Origin: Rhodospirillaceae bacterium
Lineage (GTDB): Bacteria > Pseudomonadota > Alphaproteobacteria > UBA7985
Length of the DNA stretch: 40,297 bases
NCBI GenBank assembly: GCA_002700865.1
Contig: PAFB01000141.1
Location: 1 to 40,297 of the forward strand
Reading direction: 5' to 3'
Shown here: positions 24,131 to 32,766 of the stretch, piece by piece
Numbering within the stretch: position 1 is the stretch's first letter
How the letters are laid out: each line of letters starts with the position of its first letter
Program-made: the position numbers and the translations under genes
The notes under the pieces: generated by a model
Seen by the model: the letters and a program-made list of their open reading frames with translations, nothing else
What the model was told of the DNA's origin: nothing
Databases searched by the model: none

Positions 24131-24963
24131 CCGAAAGTCGCTTTCATGAAGGCAAGGCTGGCTTCAGCAGCGCGGGTGGCTTCCGGCTCGATGTCCCGCC
24201 AGATGTTGAGGTCCGCGCTAGCAGGGTTCCCCGCGATAACGAACATTTCTGCGGTGATCCAACCATCATAATTGGCCGCCGCCAGACCATCTTGCACCTG
24301 CGCCCAAGGCACGTGGCCAGAACCCGGCACTCCGCGGTCGTTATCGGAGACGTGGAAATGAACCAAGGTGTCAGCCGAGGCCGCGATGGCCTGCGCCATG
24401 TCTTTTTCCTCGATGTTCAAGTGGAAGGTATCGAGCAAGACCCCCACCCGATCAGAACCCGCTGCCCGCGCCAACGCGCAGGCTTCTTCTGCTGTGTTCA
24501 GCAAGTCTGTTTCAAACCGGTTCAGCGCTTCCAGACCCAGCGTAACGCCTTCGCCATCCAGCCGGTCATGCACAGCCGCCAACGCCCGCGCCGATCTCGC
24601 CAGGCGTTCGGACTTGCGCGCCGGGTCGAACTGACCCCAGGGCGCAAACAGCACCCCGGCCAACCCGCGCGAGCCCAGTTTTGCCGTCGTCTCCACCGCC
24701 CAGTGCAGATAAGCCACCCCAGCCGCCCAGACGTCGGCGTCTGCTGAGGTGATATCGTGCGCGGTCGAGAGCCCGTCGGAACAGGTTACTTCCAGCCCAT
24801 GATCAGCAATCACTCGACCCAAGGCCGCCGCCTTCTCATCCGTCATGCCGAGCAGCGAGATTTCCACGCCATCAAAGCCCAGCTCAGCCGCCGTGCGGAT
24901 TGCAGGTTTGATGTCGTCTGTCCAGCGTGCCAGCCACAGGCCTGTGTGAATGCCAAACTTCAT
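24127..24963 (-). CDS. Ketose 3-epimerase (D-tagatose 3-epimerase / L-ribulose 3-epimerase family)
   Basis: A 278-residue TIM-barrel sugar isomerase/epimerase. The metal and acid/base residues of D-tagatose 3-epimerase are all present: Glu145 in L-G-L-E-A-L-N-R-F-E, Asp178 in L-L-D-T-F-H-L-N-I-E-E, His204 in V-H-F-H-V, and Glu239 in T-A-E-M-F. Their spacing is the same as Glu152/Asp185/His211/Glu246 of the Pseudomonas cichorii enzyme as I remember it. D-R-G-V-P-G-S-G-H-V-P-W is also a hallmark of ketose 3-epimerases and distinguishes it from hydroxypyruvate isomerase. It acts on free ketoses; in this operon L-ribulose to L-xylulose is the simplest reading. It overlaps dhaL by 4 bp. Confidence 0.85.
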   Translation of the reverse strand: MKFGIHTGLWLARWTDDIKPAIRTAAELGFDGVEISLLGMTDEKAAALGRVIADHGLEVTCSDGLSTAHDITSADADVWAAGVAYLHWAVETTAKLGSRGLAGVLFAPWGQFDPARKSERLARSARALAAVHDRLDGEGVTLGLEALNRFETDLLNTAEEACALARAAGSDRVGVLLDTFHLNIEEKDMAQAIAASADTLVHFHVSDNDRGVPGSGHVPWAQVQDGLAAANYDGWITAEMFVIAGNPASADLNIWRDIEPEATRAAEASLAFMKATFG

Positions 24964-24972
24964 GCTGTGATC

Positions 24973-26022
24973 TCAGTCCTTTGCATGGGGCAGAACCCAG
25001 ATTTTCTCAGCGGGCAGATGCAGCATGACCGTCGAACCGGTGCCGTATGTCTTGATGATCCCGGCGTCGGCGACAACGTGGAACTGATGCGCCCCAACGT
25101 CGACTTTGAGCCGCGAGTGCGTGCCAACGTAGACGTGGCTGACGATATTGCCGGAAACGACATTTTCGCCCGGCGCTTCGCAAATTTCGATGTCTTCGGG
25201 CCGTATGGTGGCAAGCCCGCTGCCCGCTTCAATGCCGCGGGGGGCGCTCCACGCGCCGAGATCGCTGGTAAAGCGGCCTTTGTCCTGCGTGCCTGTCACA
25301 AAGTTCACCCCACCAAAGAAATCAGCGATAGCGCGTGATTTCGGAGACTCATAGAACCCCATCGGCGGATCGTACTGCTGCAGCGTGCCATCGAGGATCA
25401 GGGCGATCTTGTCCGAAAGCACCGCTGCTTCCTCCTGATCGTGTGTGACGAACAGCGTGGTGATCCCCATCTCCTGCTGAATTTCCCGGATCAGGTCCCG
25501 CATCTCGAACCGAAGGTGCGCATCGAGGTTACTCAGGGGTTCGTCCAGCAACAGCAGATTTGGCTGCACGATCAACGCCCGCGCCAACGCGACCCGCTGT
25601 TGCTGCCCACCTGACAGCTCCTTGGGGCGGCGGTCGCCGAGGCTGGGCAGCTTCACCAGTTCGAGCATTTCCCCGACCCGGCGATCAATCGTGGCCTGAT
25701 CAACCTTACGCATCTTGAGGCCATAGCCCACGTTCTGGGCGATGGTCATGTAGGGGAACAGCAGATAGTTCTGGAACACCATCACCGCCCCACGCTTCTC
25801 CGGCGCGATGTTGAGAATGGACTGGTTATCAAACAGGATATCGCCGGAAGTCGGCTCCAGCAGTCCGGCAATCATCTTCATCGTCGTTGTCTTTCCGCAC
25901 CCCGAAGGTCCGAGCAGGGCAACGAGTTTGCCGCTTTCGACTTCCAGGCTCAGCGAGTCAATCGCGGGCTTTTCCTCGCCCGGGTACCGCTTGGTCAGAG
26001 CATTGATAGACAAGTGGGTCAT
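24973..26022 (-). CDS. ABC importer ATPase (MalK/PotA-type)
   Basis: A 349-residue ATPase with Walker A G-P-S-G-C-G-K-T-T (38-46), Q-loop F-Q-N-Y, signature L-S-G-G-Q-Q-Q-R, Walker B L-L-L-L-D-E-P-L-S-N-L-D and H-loop V-T-H-D. A C-terminal TOBE/OB regulatory domain (about 240-349) contains A-T-I-R-P-E-D-I. It powers the two permeases encoded upstream in the same operon. It overlaps the GH51 gene by 4 bp and is 9 bp from the epimerase gene, so transporter and enzymes are interleaved rather than grouped. Confidence 0.92.
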   Translation of the reverse strand: MTHLSINALTKRYPGEEKPAIDSLSLEVESGKLVALLGPSGCGKTTTMKMIAGLLEPTSGDILFDNQSILNIAPEKRGAVMVFQNYLLFPYMTIAQNVGYGLKMRKVDQATIDRRVGEMLELVKLPSLGDRRPKELSGGQQQRVALARALIVQPNLLLLDEPLSNLDAHLRFEMRDLIREIQQEMGITTLFVTHDQEEAAVLSDKIALILDGTLQQYDPPMGFYESPKSRAIADFFGGVNFVTGTQDKGRFTSDLGAWSAPRGIEAGSGLATIRPEDIEICEAPGENVVSGNIVSHVYVGTHSRLKVDVGAHQFHVVADAGIIKTYGTGSTVMLHLPAEKIWVLPHAKD

Positions 26023-27974
26023 GCGTGACTCTCCAATGGAATTTCAACAATGGCGACGCTGTGCGCAGGCAGGACGAGTGAAGCGTTCATCGGCCAGTCT
26101 TCGCGTTCGATTGTGACCGCCTCCGGCGCATCTTCGGTGTTGAGGGCTTGCGGGCCATGGCCCTGTATCAAGTGGATGGCGGCAGGTCCGGCACGGTCTA
26201 TGCCGCTGATCTCAAGCTCAGCCGGGCGAGCAGGGTCTCGGTTGACCACAGACAGGAACAGCGTGGCCCCGTCCGCCGAGCGGGTTGCGGCAGCGTCAAC
26301 CAGGCTGACAGCGTCAAAGGCGGGCAGGTTGCCCAGCTCGGGCGTGGCAACTGTCTCAGACGTTGCGCGACACCCAACGGCCCGGTCGCCACGGTGCCGT
26401 GTGTAGAGCTCAAGCACCAAGCCGGTGGGCGTCTTCCAGACGCCGGTCGGGCTGACCCTGAGATTGCCCATGACGTTGAGCAGATTGAAACTCGCCGACA
26501 TTTTGATCCACGCTGCCCGCTGCAGACAGGCGTTCATCAGAGCGCCGGCGTAAATCGCATCCGCCATGCTGTAGTTTTCAAAAAAATCAGGCGGCTTGGC
26601 TTCGACGTACGTGTTCCACTCGTCGAAGATAAGGGGCGGCGGCGGGTCTGCGTGCGTGCAAACAATCTCATAGGTGCGGTCGAGCATCTCCTCCACTTCA
26701 TGAGCCGAGGCGACCTTGGGCCAGTACATTTCCTCCACCACAGGCGTCACATCGCGCTTTTCTGTGCGGATCGAATAGTAATGGACGCTGAGTTTCTTGA
26801 TGGCGGTCCCAGCCGTGTGAAGCACCAACTCGTTCCAGTGCCCGTAGAGGTCAGCGGGCGCGCCCACCGCAATAAGGTCCAGTGTCGGGTCAACGGCGAG
26901 CATGGCAGCGGCATAGTCGAGGTAGCGGCGGGCATAGGTTTCCGCGTCACAAGTACCAACCTGCCAGTTGCCAAATTGCTCGTTACCGACGAACCAAGTG
27001 CGCACGTTGAAGGGCTCCGGGCTGCCGTTTGCGGCCCGGATTTGGCCCATCGGCGTGTCAGCATCACCGTTACAGTACTCAACCCAACGCGCCGCTTCGG
27101 CCGGATCGGCATTGCCCATGTTGATGGTGAGGATTGGTTCTGAACCGACGTGACGGCACAAGTCGATGAACTCGTGCGTACCCACGTCGTTCGGCTCCCA
27201 CGTATTCCAGGCCGGGTCAAGGTAGCCGGGCCGCTTATCCCGTGGGCCTAAGCCCTGCTCCCAGCGATAGGCCGAAGCGAAGTTGCCGCCGGGCCAGCGC
27301 AGAAAAGTCGGCGTCCAGTCCTTCAGCGTGGCGACAACATCAGCGCGGTGCCCGTCCAGCGTCCGAGCCGGCATGACTGACGTACAGCCGATCCAAAGAC
27401 TGCCCTGCTCAGCATGCGCGATGGAGAATAGCGCGCTGTTGTCGCTGGCCGTGACCGTCAGATTCCGCCGGTATTCCTGCCAGTCCGGGCCAACCGCATT
27501 GATTGTCCAGGTCTGATCCCCCAGGACAACCTGCACCTGCTGCCCCATGCCCTTTAGCACCAGGCTGATGGTGTAGGTCGCGCCAGCAACGACTGTAAGG
27601 CCGTCCTGCTGCACCCCATGAAAACCGCCATCTGCGTCCCGGATGGTGATACGCTGGGACTGATCGCCGGTGTAGAACTCACTGTTGTCGTGCACACACA
27701 GCACCCGCTGATAATCGGGGGCCAGGGCGGTCCAGGGGGTTACAACGCCGTAGCTCGAATCATGATGCGACAGGCGTTCATTCGCGCCCACAAACATCTT
27801 GTCGTGGCCGAGGAACTTGCGGTTTCTCAGCATTTCCGCCCAGTGCCCCTGATAAACGCAGCGCCCGATATGTTCGAGGTTGGCCCCATATAAATGGTCA
27901 TGCACCGCGCCGCGATCGACGCTGAGGTCGATGGCGATGGAGCCTTTGTGCGAAGGGTGGGAGGAGCCGGGCAT
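26019..27974 (-). CDS. GH51 alpha-L-arabinofuranosidase, cytoplasmic
   Basis: A 651-residue glycoside hydrolase. The family GH51 clan A layout is visible: an N-terminal beta-sandwich/CBM-like part (about 10-205), a catalytic barrel with L-R-W-P-G-G-N-F-A-S-A-Y-R-W (substrate contacts), acid/base Glu332 in F-V-G-N-E-Q-F-G and nucleophile Glu452 in F-D-E-W-N-T-Y, then a C-terminal beta domain with S-V-V-N-R-D. No signal peptide is present, so substrates must be imported first, which fits the ABC genes around it. The enzyme would release arabinofuranose from short oligosaccharides or glycosides. It starts at 27974 behind GAGG. Activity on other furanosides such as apiofuranosides cannot be excluded. 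Confidence 0.9.
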   Translation of the reverse strand: MPGSSHPSHKGSIAIDLSVDRGAVHDHLYGANLEHIGRCVYQGHWAEMLRNRKFLGHDKMFVGANERLSHHDSSYGVVTPWTALAPDYQRVLCVHDNSEFYTGDQSQRITIRDADGGFHGVQQDGLTVVAGATYTISLVLKGMGQQVQVVLGDQTWTINAVGPDWQEYRRNLTVTASDNSALFSIAHAEQGSLWIGCTSVMPARTLDGHRADVVATLKDWTPTFLRWPGGNFASAYRWEQGLGPRDKRPGYLDPAWNTWEPNDVGTHEFIDLCRHVGSEPILTINMGNADPAEAARWVEYCNGDADTPMGQIRAANGSPEPFNVRTWFVGNEQFGNWQVGTCDAETYARRYLDYAAAMLAVDPTLDLIAVGAPADLYGHWNELVLHTAGTAIKKLSVHYYSIRTEKRDVTPVVEEMYWPKVASAHEVEEMLDRTYEIVCTHADPPPPLIFDEWNTYVEAKPPDFFENYSMADAIYAGALMNACLQRAAWIKMSASFNLLNVMGNLRVSPTGVWKTPTGLVLELYTRHRGDRAVGCRATSETVATPELGNLPAFDAVSLVDAAATRSADGATLFLSVVNRDPARPAELEISGIDRAGPAAIHLIQGHGPQALNTEDAPEAVTIEREDWPMNASLVLPAHSVAIVEIPLESHA

Positions 27975-28041
27975 TTTACCTCATGTCACTTTCATTCTTG
28001 TTGTGGTCGCCGCGCGTCGGGGTTGGTTGCCTTCAAGCCGA

Positions 28042-28929
28042 TCACACACGTCCAAAGCCACCCGCAGCGCTGGACTCACCCGACAGGTAGCGTGACGTCA
28101 CGAGCAGGATCAGGATGGCCGGCGCGATGAACACCAGCGAAATCGCCGCAATCATGGCGTTGTTGCCGCTACCTGCCGCTGAGAACAATAAAGCCGGCAG
28201 CGTGACCACGCGGCCCTGTCCAATCAGGAAGGTGAGCAGGTATTGGCTCCACGACACTAGGAACGCAAACAGCGCAGCAACGAACAGACCGGGGAGAATC
28301 GCCGGCAGCGTGACATCCCAGAATATCCGCCAAGGCGGAGCACCCAGACTGCGCGCCTGCGCTTCGTAGTCGGCATCATAGTTGGCGAAAACCCCGCTGA
28401 GCGTCAGCACCACGTAGGGCATCACCGGCACGAGATGCACCAGGGAAACACCGAACACACTGCCGGCAAGATCAATGGGAATGCCCGCGTTCATCAGCGC
28501 CATGTCCCAGCGAATGAAATTGATGTTCAGACCAAGGCTGAAAGCGATGGGCGGCACGATCGTCGGGGCGATAATCATAAACTCGACGATCTTCTTTCCC
28601 CGGAAGCGATACAAACCAAGCGCGCGGGCAGCGGGCAGACCGATGATCACCGACGTTCCCGTCACCAGCGTTCCGATAGCCAGACTCAGCCACAGCGCAG
28701 AAATGACGTCCGGCACGCCAGTCCAGAGATCGATAAAGCTCTCCAGCGTGCGGTCGCCTGGACGCGGGATCAACTTCAGCCGAACCCAAGCCTGCAGGCT
28801 CCATTCCTTCGGCACCAATTGCGGGTAGAACCAGCGATAGGCGAAGGCGTTGATCATGAACGATATGACCGGCGCGAGGAAAGCGATGCTGATGGCGATG
28901 ACGGCAGCGTAGAAGGGAACACGTCTCAT
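28042..28929 (-). CDS. ABC importer permease (second subunit)
   Basis: A 295-residue inner-membrane permease of the binding-protein-dependent transport family with about six helices. The ATPase-coupling EAA loop reads E-A-Q-A-R-S-L-G-A-P-P-W-R-I-F-W-D-V-T-L-P near residues 195-215. The first helix follows a short cytoplasmic M-R-R. It resembles PotC/ThiP-type permeases more than the MalG sugar type. It lies 4 bp after the partner permease and 67 bp before the GH51 gene. Confidence 0.9.
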   Translation of the reverse strand: MRRVPFYAAVIAISIAFLAPVISFMINAFAYRWFYPQLVPKEWSLQAWVRLKLIPRPGDRTLESFIDLWTGVPDVISALWLSLAIGTLVTGTSVIIGLPAARALGLYRFRGKKIVEFMIIAPTIVPPIAFSLGLNINFIRWDMALMNAGIPIDLAGSVFGVSLVHLVPVMPYVVLTLSGVFANYDADYEAQARSLGAPPWRIFWDVTLPAILPGLFVAALFAFLVSWSQYLLTFLIGQGRVVTLPALLFSAAGSGNNAMIAAISLVFIAPAILILLVTSRYLSGESSAAGGFGRV

Positions 28930-28933
28930 CGGC

Positions 28934-29809
28934 TCAATCCTTCCGCACTGTGCGGGCGGTGATATACATGTAGATGAAGATCAGGACGAGCACGATAAAC
29001 GCGATAATCATGCTCAGCGCCATGCCTTCAGCCCGGGCATTGAGATCGGGGTTGAGGAAGAAGTCCAGTGACATGACCGGGAGCATCTTGGGATAGCCGA
29101 CCCCCAATATCCGCGGCACCTCGTAACTGCCAAAGGTAAAGGCAAAGACGATGATGGATGCCGACATGAGGCCCGGCATGATCAGCGGCAGTGTCACTGT
29201 CCTGAAACGCTGCCAGCGGTTGGCGCCAAGGCTTTGAGCAACCGCCTCGTAATCCTCGCCCAAGGATTGCAGGATCGCCAAAACGATGATGCCGAAGAAG
29301 GCAACTTCCTTCCAGATGTAAGCCAGAATGATCCCGATCCCGTAGGCATCTTTGGTAAGCGCTGGAAAATCGCGCGGCGACGTTACCAGCCCGAGCTCAC
29401 CCAGCATCCGCGAAACCAGACCGCTCTGGCTGAACAGCATGATCATACCGACCGCGATCACCAGATGCGGGATCGGCAGGTTCAGCTGGAAGAAAAACAC
29501 CGCCAGTTTCTTGCCAAAGAACGTGCGCCGCAGCAGCAGAGCCACGAAAATCGCAATCGCAGCGGAAACAAAAGTCGAGCAAAAGGCGACCCACAGGCTC
29601 AAGGTCAGGCCGGACCAGAAGCGGCCGGAGAATTCTTCAGAAAACATGACGCGCAGATAGGCGTCGAAATTGATGTCAGTGGCACCGATGTTCGGATTGT
29701 AGCCAAGGCTCTGCAGGAATCCGTAGAGCAAGGAACCAAAGAACAGAATGCTGATGACGAGCAGCGTCGGTGCCAGCATCACCGCTATTCGGATACGTTC
29801 CCACTTCAT
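28934..29809 (-). CDS. ABC importer permease (first subunit)
   Basis: A 291-residue inner-membrane permease with six helices. Its EAA loop reads E-A-V-A-Q-S-L-G-A-N-R-W-Q-R-F-R-T-V-T-L-P. The long first periplasmic loop after helix 1 (G-Y-N-P-N-I-G-A-T-D-I-N-F-D-A-Y) is typical of the PotB-like first permease. It is separated from the upstream binding-protein gene by 101 bp containing a strong hairpin (29856-29884), which probably lowers its expression relative to the binding protein. Confidence 0.9.
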   Translation of the reverse strand: MKWERIRIAVMLAPTLLVISILFFGSLLYGFLQSLGYNPNIGATDINFDAYLRVMFSEEFSGRFWSGLTLSLWVAFCSTFVSAAIAIFVALLLRRTFFGKKLAVFFFQLNLPIPHLVIAVGMIMLFSQSGLVSRMLGELGLVTSPRDFPALTKDAYGIGIILAYIWKEVAFFGIIVLAILQSLGEDYEAVAQSLGANRWQRFRTVTLPLIMPGLMSASIIVFAFTFGSYEVPRILGVGYPKMLPVMSLDFFLNPDLNARAEGMALSMIIAFIVLVLIFIYMYITARTVRKD

Positions 29810-29855
29810 ATTGAGTCTCTCGCCTGAGCCTTAAATTCAAATTTTGTAGAAAGGT

Positions 29856-29884
29856 GGGAGGGGGCGTCAACCGCGCCCCCTCCC
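29856..29884 (-). terminator. Strong intercistronic stem-loop after the binding-protein gene
   Basis: GGGAGGGGGCG at 29856-29866 pairs perfectly with CGCCCCCTCCC at 29874-29884 around a 7-base loop. On the operon's (minus) strand the stem is preceded by seven A and not followed by a U-run, so it is better read as a partial attenuator or 3' mRNA protector of the binding-protein transcript than as a full terminator. On the plus strand it would have a T7 tail and could stop antisense transcription. Confidence 0.6.
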
Positions 29885-29910
29885 TTTTTTTACGGTCCTT
29901 ACAACCGGGT

Positions 29911-31182
29911 TTACTCGGGCAGTGGCTCGCCGCGCAGGACGTACTTCTGCCAGTCTTCCTCGATCAGGTTCTGGTACTCACCCGCGATATCAGCCACCAG
30001 CGCACCGGACAAACGAGCTGGGTCAGCCGCAGCGTCGCCCAGGTTCATCATTGCGGTTTCGATGGCTGCAATCTGGTCAGCATCCGTGACACGGGAAACG
30101 TCAATTGCCCAGCCACAGCAGAACCCGTTCGCAGGCTGCACCTGCGCTGCCTGACGATCAGGCCGCAGAACCAGGTTCGCCGTCACCAGTGCTGCCGCTT
30201 TGTTCGGAGCGTTGTATGGGATGGCGAGGTAGTTGAAGTCACCGATCATGTAGTTGTCGAAGCTGAAGGCACGGGACGTCGGTGCAATCACACCGGCACC
30301 AATGTCCGGACCAGCCCCGGCAGGCGACTGGGTAAAGGCAAACTCAACCTCTCCATTCGCAAACAGGCTCTTAAAGTCTGCGTTGCTCTCAGGGTAGGTG
30401 TTGCCTTCGCGCCAGAGGTTTGGCTCCCACGAAATCAGCTCTTTCCATGTTGCCATGCTCCACTGGTCGTAAAGCTCCTGATTGAACGGGCCGACCCACT
30501 GTTCGTGGTTGCCAGACAGTTCGAACATCAGCTGCTTGACAAAGCGGGTCCCGATGAAGTTCCCGGGTCCGGGCGCAACGTAGCTGAATTGGCCCGGGTT
30601 GGCAGCGATCCAGTCCCCGAGTTCCGCGTAAGAACGCGGCAGCTCAGAGTCGCTGAGGCGTGCGCTGTCGTACATGAAGTGGAACTGCGCGCTGGACCAA
30701 GGGCTTTCCATGCCCTCAACCGGCTTGCCAAAGTCGAGGTTAATCGCAGGGTTCCCCCAATCAACCAGCGCCGAGTTTGGAATGCTCTCAGCCCATGGAC
30801 CGTAGAGCAGGCCAGCCTGCTGCATGGTTTTGAAGTTCTCACCGTTGATCCAGATCATATCGACTGAACCCGCGTCGCCATCGGCGCCGGCTTCTTTCTC
30901 AGAAATCACCTGGTTCACGGCATCCACGGTCCCGGCGAGCGGCACGCGCTCAAGGTTGATGCCGTATTCTTCCTTCAGTGGGTCGCCGTAGAATGTATCC
31001 ACGAAGCCGTTGATGGCATCCGAGCCACCCCACATGTACCAATAGACAGTCTGACCGCGGGCTTCCTCCAGCACCTGGTCCCAGCTGTCATAGCCTGGCG
31101 GGGACTCTGCATGAGCATGCACCCCGATTGCGCTGACTGCGGACAGCAGCGCGACTTGGATTGTTCTTTTCAATGAAATCAC
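29911..31182 (-). CDS. ABC substrate-binding protein, YnjB-like
   Basis: A roughly 423-residue periplasmic binding protein. A signal peptide (K-R-T-I-Q-V-A-L-L-S-A-V-S-A-I-G-V-H-A-H-A) ends before E-S-P-P-G-Y. The mature protein carries motifs I recognise from E. coli YnjB: V-Y-W-Y-M-W-G-G-S-D-A-I-N-G, D-M-I-W-I-N-G-E-N-F and F-G-K-P-V-E-G-M-E-S-P-W-S-S-A-Q-F-H-F. The start is placed at a GTG (31182) with GGGAG eight bases upstream; an ATG at 31197 has no ribosome site and itself overlaps that GGGAG. YnjBCD's substrate is not established, and it belongs to the thiamine/polyamine/iron-type cluster rather than classical sugar-binding proteins. Finding one in a sugar operon is unusual. Confidence 0.88.
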   Translation of the reverse strand: MISLKRTIQVALLSAVSAIGVHAHAESPPGYDSWDQVLEEARGQTVYWYMWGGSDAINGFVDTFYGDPLKEEYGINLERVPLAGTVDAVNQVISEKEAGADGDAGSVDMIWINGENFKTMQQAGLLYGPWAESIPNSALVDWGNPAINLDFGKPVEGMESPWSSAQFHFMYDSARLSDSELPRSYAELGDWIAANPGQFSYVAPGPGNFIGTRFVKQLMFELSGNHEQWVGPFNQELYDQWSMATWKELISWEPNLWREGNTYPESNADFKSLFANGEVEFAFTQSPAGAGPDIGAGVIAPTSRAFSFDNYMIGDFNYLAIPYNAPNKAAALVTANLVLRPDRQAAQVQPANGFCCGWAIDVSRVTDADQIAAIETAMMNLGDAAADPARLSGALVADIAGEYQNLIEEDWQKYVLRGEPLPE

Positions 31183-31220
31183 TTTTCGAACTCCCATTCA
31201 GTGACATTTTGGTTTTTTGT

Positions 31221-32669
31221 TTAGACATTGACCCCGTCGATTTGGACGTGATCGGCGTAAGGTACGGGTTGGAGAAGCTGCATTCCGGTCCAGGCAGCGA
31301 GTTCCATGAGCTCGCTGCTCATGTCCCCCTGACCCATGGCGAAATGATGCTGGACCCCTCTGACCGTCAGGGTGTTAATCAACGCCCAAACGTCGATTTT
31401 CTGGCCATTCATGGTCAGGTTGGAGACCCAGCCTCGGGTCCCGTCAAAGCCCGCGTCAGGGTGATCAACAACCTCGGACCCGAGAACCAGCAGTTGCTTG
31501 GCGTCCTCGTTCAGGTAGCTGATCGTGACAGGCTGAGGGGCGAAGATCTGGTCGCCCGAGACCCCGTAAGGCCCATCAGTGCCGTTGCGGCCCAGCGTGA
31601 CGTGATCCACCCACGCGATGCCATCCTCGTTAGCAAAGTGTCGAGGGGTCACACCGCAGTGCCACATTTGCACGGCCTGTCGCTCAGGATCGAGTGAAGC
31701 CAGATCGAGCAGCGTCGAAGACCCTTCTTTGCCCGAAATCAGGTTCAGCATGTACATGCTGATCGCGCCAAGAACGTCGCCTTCACAGGAAACCGGGAAG
31801 TTGTGATCGCTGCCGAGCCAGCTGTAAGCCATACAGGGAGCAATGTTGTAGAGTTCTTGAATGGTCGACCAGCACTGGACCGCCATCGTGTCGAGTTGCA
31901 TCTCCTGCGAGGTATCCAGCAGCGCAAGGTAAAACCGCGTCACCCGCTCGAAAGACCCGGGATCGGAAAGCACGACCTCGCGCGCTGCGCCCCGGATCAT
32001 TTCCGCCGCCGTTGCGACCCGGCCTGAGTCCATGGCCTCGGCGCGCTTGACGATAGCGGCGAGGTCCATTTGTTCGATGGTCAGTCCAAGGTTGGTCTGC
32101 ATGGCCGCTTCATCCGGCAGCATCCCGTCAAAACCCGGTGAGACACCACCGATCCAGCCGACGCGCGCCGCCCGCAAATTCTTCTCAGCCCGAACCGCCT
32201 TAACCGTCACGGTGAAACGGTTGGAAAATTTCTCCTGATCCGGGTTGCCATAGAACCACTTGAAGGGAATATCGCGATCCTTGAAGTAGCTCTTTATCAG
32301 GCTTGCGTAGTGGCTCATCGACACCATGGAATGCAGCTGAACCGGTCCGGAACTTTGCGGGTCAGGGACCGACCAGAGCCCTAGCTTCGGCGCAGCGTCG
32401 ATAAAGGGATGTAGCTGCTCGCCCATGGCACAGGCGGCGGTTTGGATCAGCAGAAAATCAACCCCGGCAGCTTTGATTTCCCGCGCAGCTTCCTCGGCAT
32501 GCTCCAAAGAGTGGATGGGCCGTTCTACCGCGATCAGATCGAAATCAAGTTCCTGAGCATAGCCCCTGAGCGCTGCAACCGCATTTTCACGCACCCGGTA
32601 CTTCTCGGCGAAGTACGGTGTGATCGACACGCCGACGTATCCAACCCTTAGACGGTGCCGTGCACTCAT
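31221..32669 (-). CDS. L-fucose/L-arabinose isomerase-fold sugar isomerase
   Basis: A 482-residue protein of the FucI/AraA superfamily. The Rossmann-like N-terminal domain begins R-V-G-Y-V-G-V-S-I-T. The C-terminal part has T-M-A-V-Q-C-W-S-T-I-Q-E-L, then S-C-E-G-D-V-L-G-A-I-S-M-Y-M-L, where the Glu (about 292) is in the place of the metal-binding Glu of these isomerases, and V-Q-M-W-H-C-G-V-T-P with a further metal-ligand-type His. It is not a close match to either AraA or FucI as I know them, so it belongs to an uncharacterised branch; the substrate (an aldopentose, likely L-arabinose given GH51) is inferred. It is first gene of the ten-gene operon, with AAGGAG directly before the ATG. Confidence 0.82.
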   Translation of the reverse strand: MSARHRLRVGYVGVSITPYFAEKYRVRENAVAALRGYAQELDFDLIAVERPIHSLEHAEEAAREIKAAGVDFLLIQTAACAMGEQLHPFIDAAPKLGLWSVPDPQSSGPVQLHSMVSMSHYASLIKSYFKDRDIPFKWFYGNPDQEKFSNRFTVTVKAVRAEKNLRAARVGWIGGVSPGFDGMLPDEAAMQTNLGLTIEQMDLAAIVKRAEAMDSGRVATAAEMIRGAAREVVLSDPGSFERVTRFYLALLDTSQEMQLDTMAVQCWSTIQELYNIAPCMAYSWLGSDHNFPVSCEGDVLGAISMYMLNLISGKEGSSTLLDLASLDPERQAVQMWHCGVTPRHFANEDGIAWVDHVTLGRNGTDGPYGVSGDQIFAPQPVTISYLNEDAKQLLVLGSEVVDHPDAGFDGTRGWVSNLTMNGQKIDVWALINTLTVRGVQHHFAMGQGDMSSELMELAAWTGMQLLQPVPYADHVQIDGVNV

Positions 32670-32766
32670 GGCTCCTTACCTACCAACCCAGTTTCGATGC
32701 CCCACGTTATCGTTAAATCAGGCATGCATTCACCTCATAGTATGTGCTGCTAAAATAATTGCAATG

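Noticed and set aside
24127..24963. Hydroxypyruvate isomerase
   Set aside because: Same TIM-barrel superfamily, but the DTFHLNIEE and DRGVPGSGHVPW segments and the Glu/Asp/His/Glu spacing match ketose 3-epimerases better.
21675..32669. Sulfoquinovose (sulfo-EMP) operon
   Set aside because: The aldolase family includes YihT, and sulfur-related genes are nearby, but there is no GH31 sulfoquinovosidase, YihS-type isomerase or sulfolactaldehyde reductase. GH51 and a ketose 3-epimerase do not fit that pathway.
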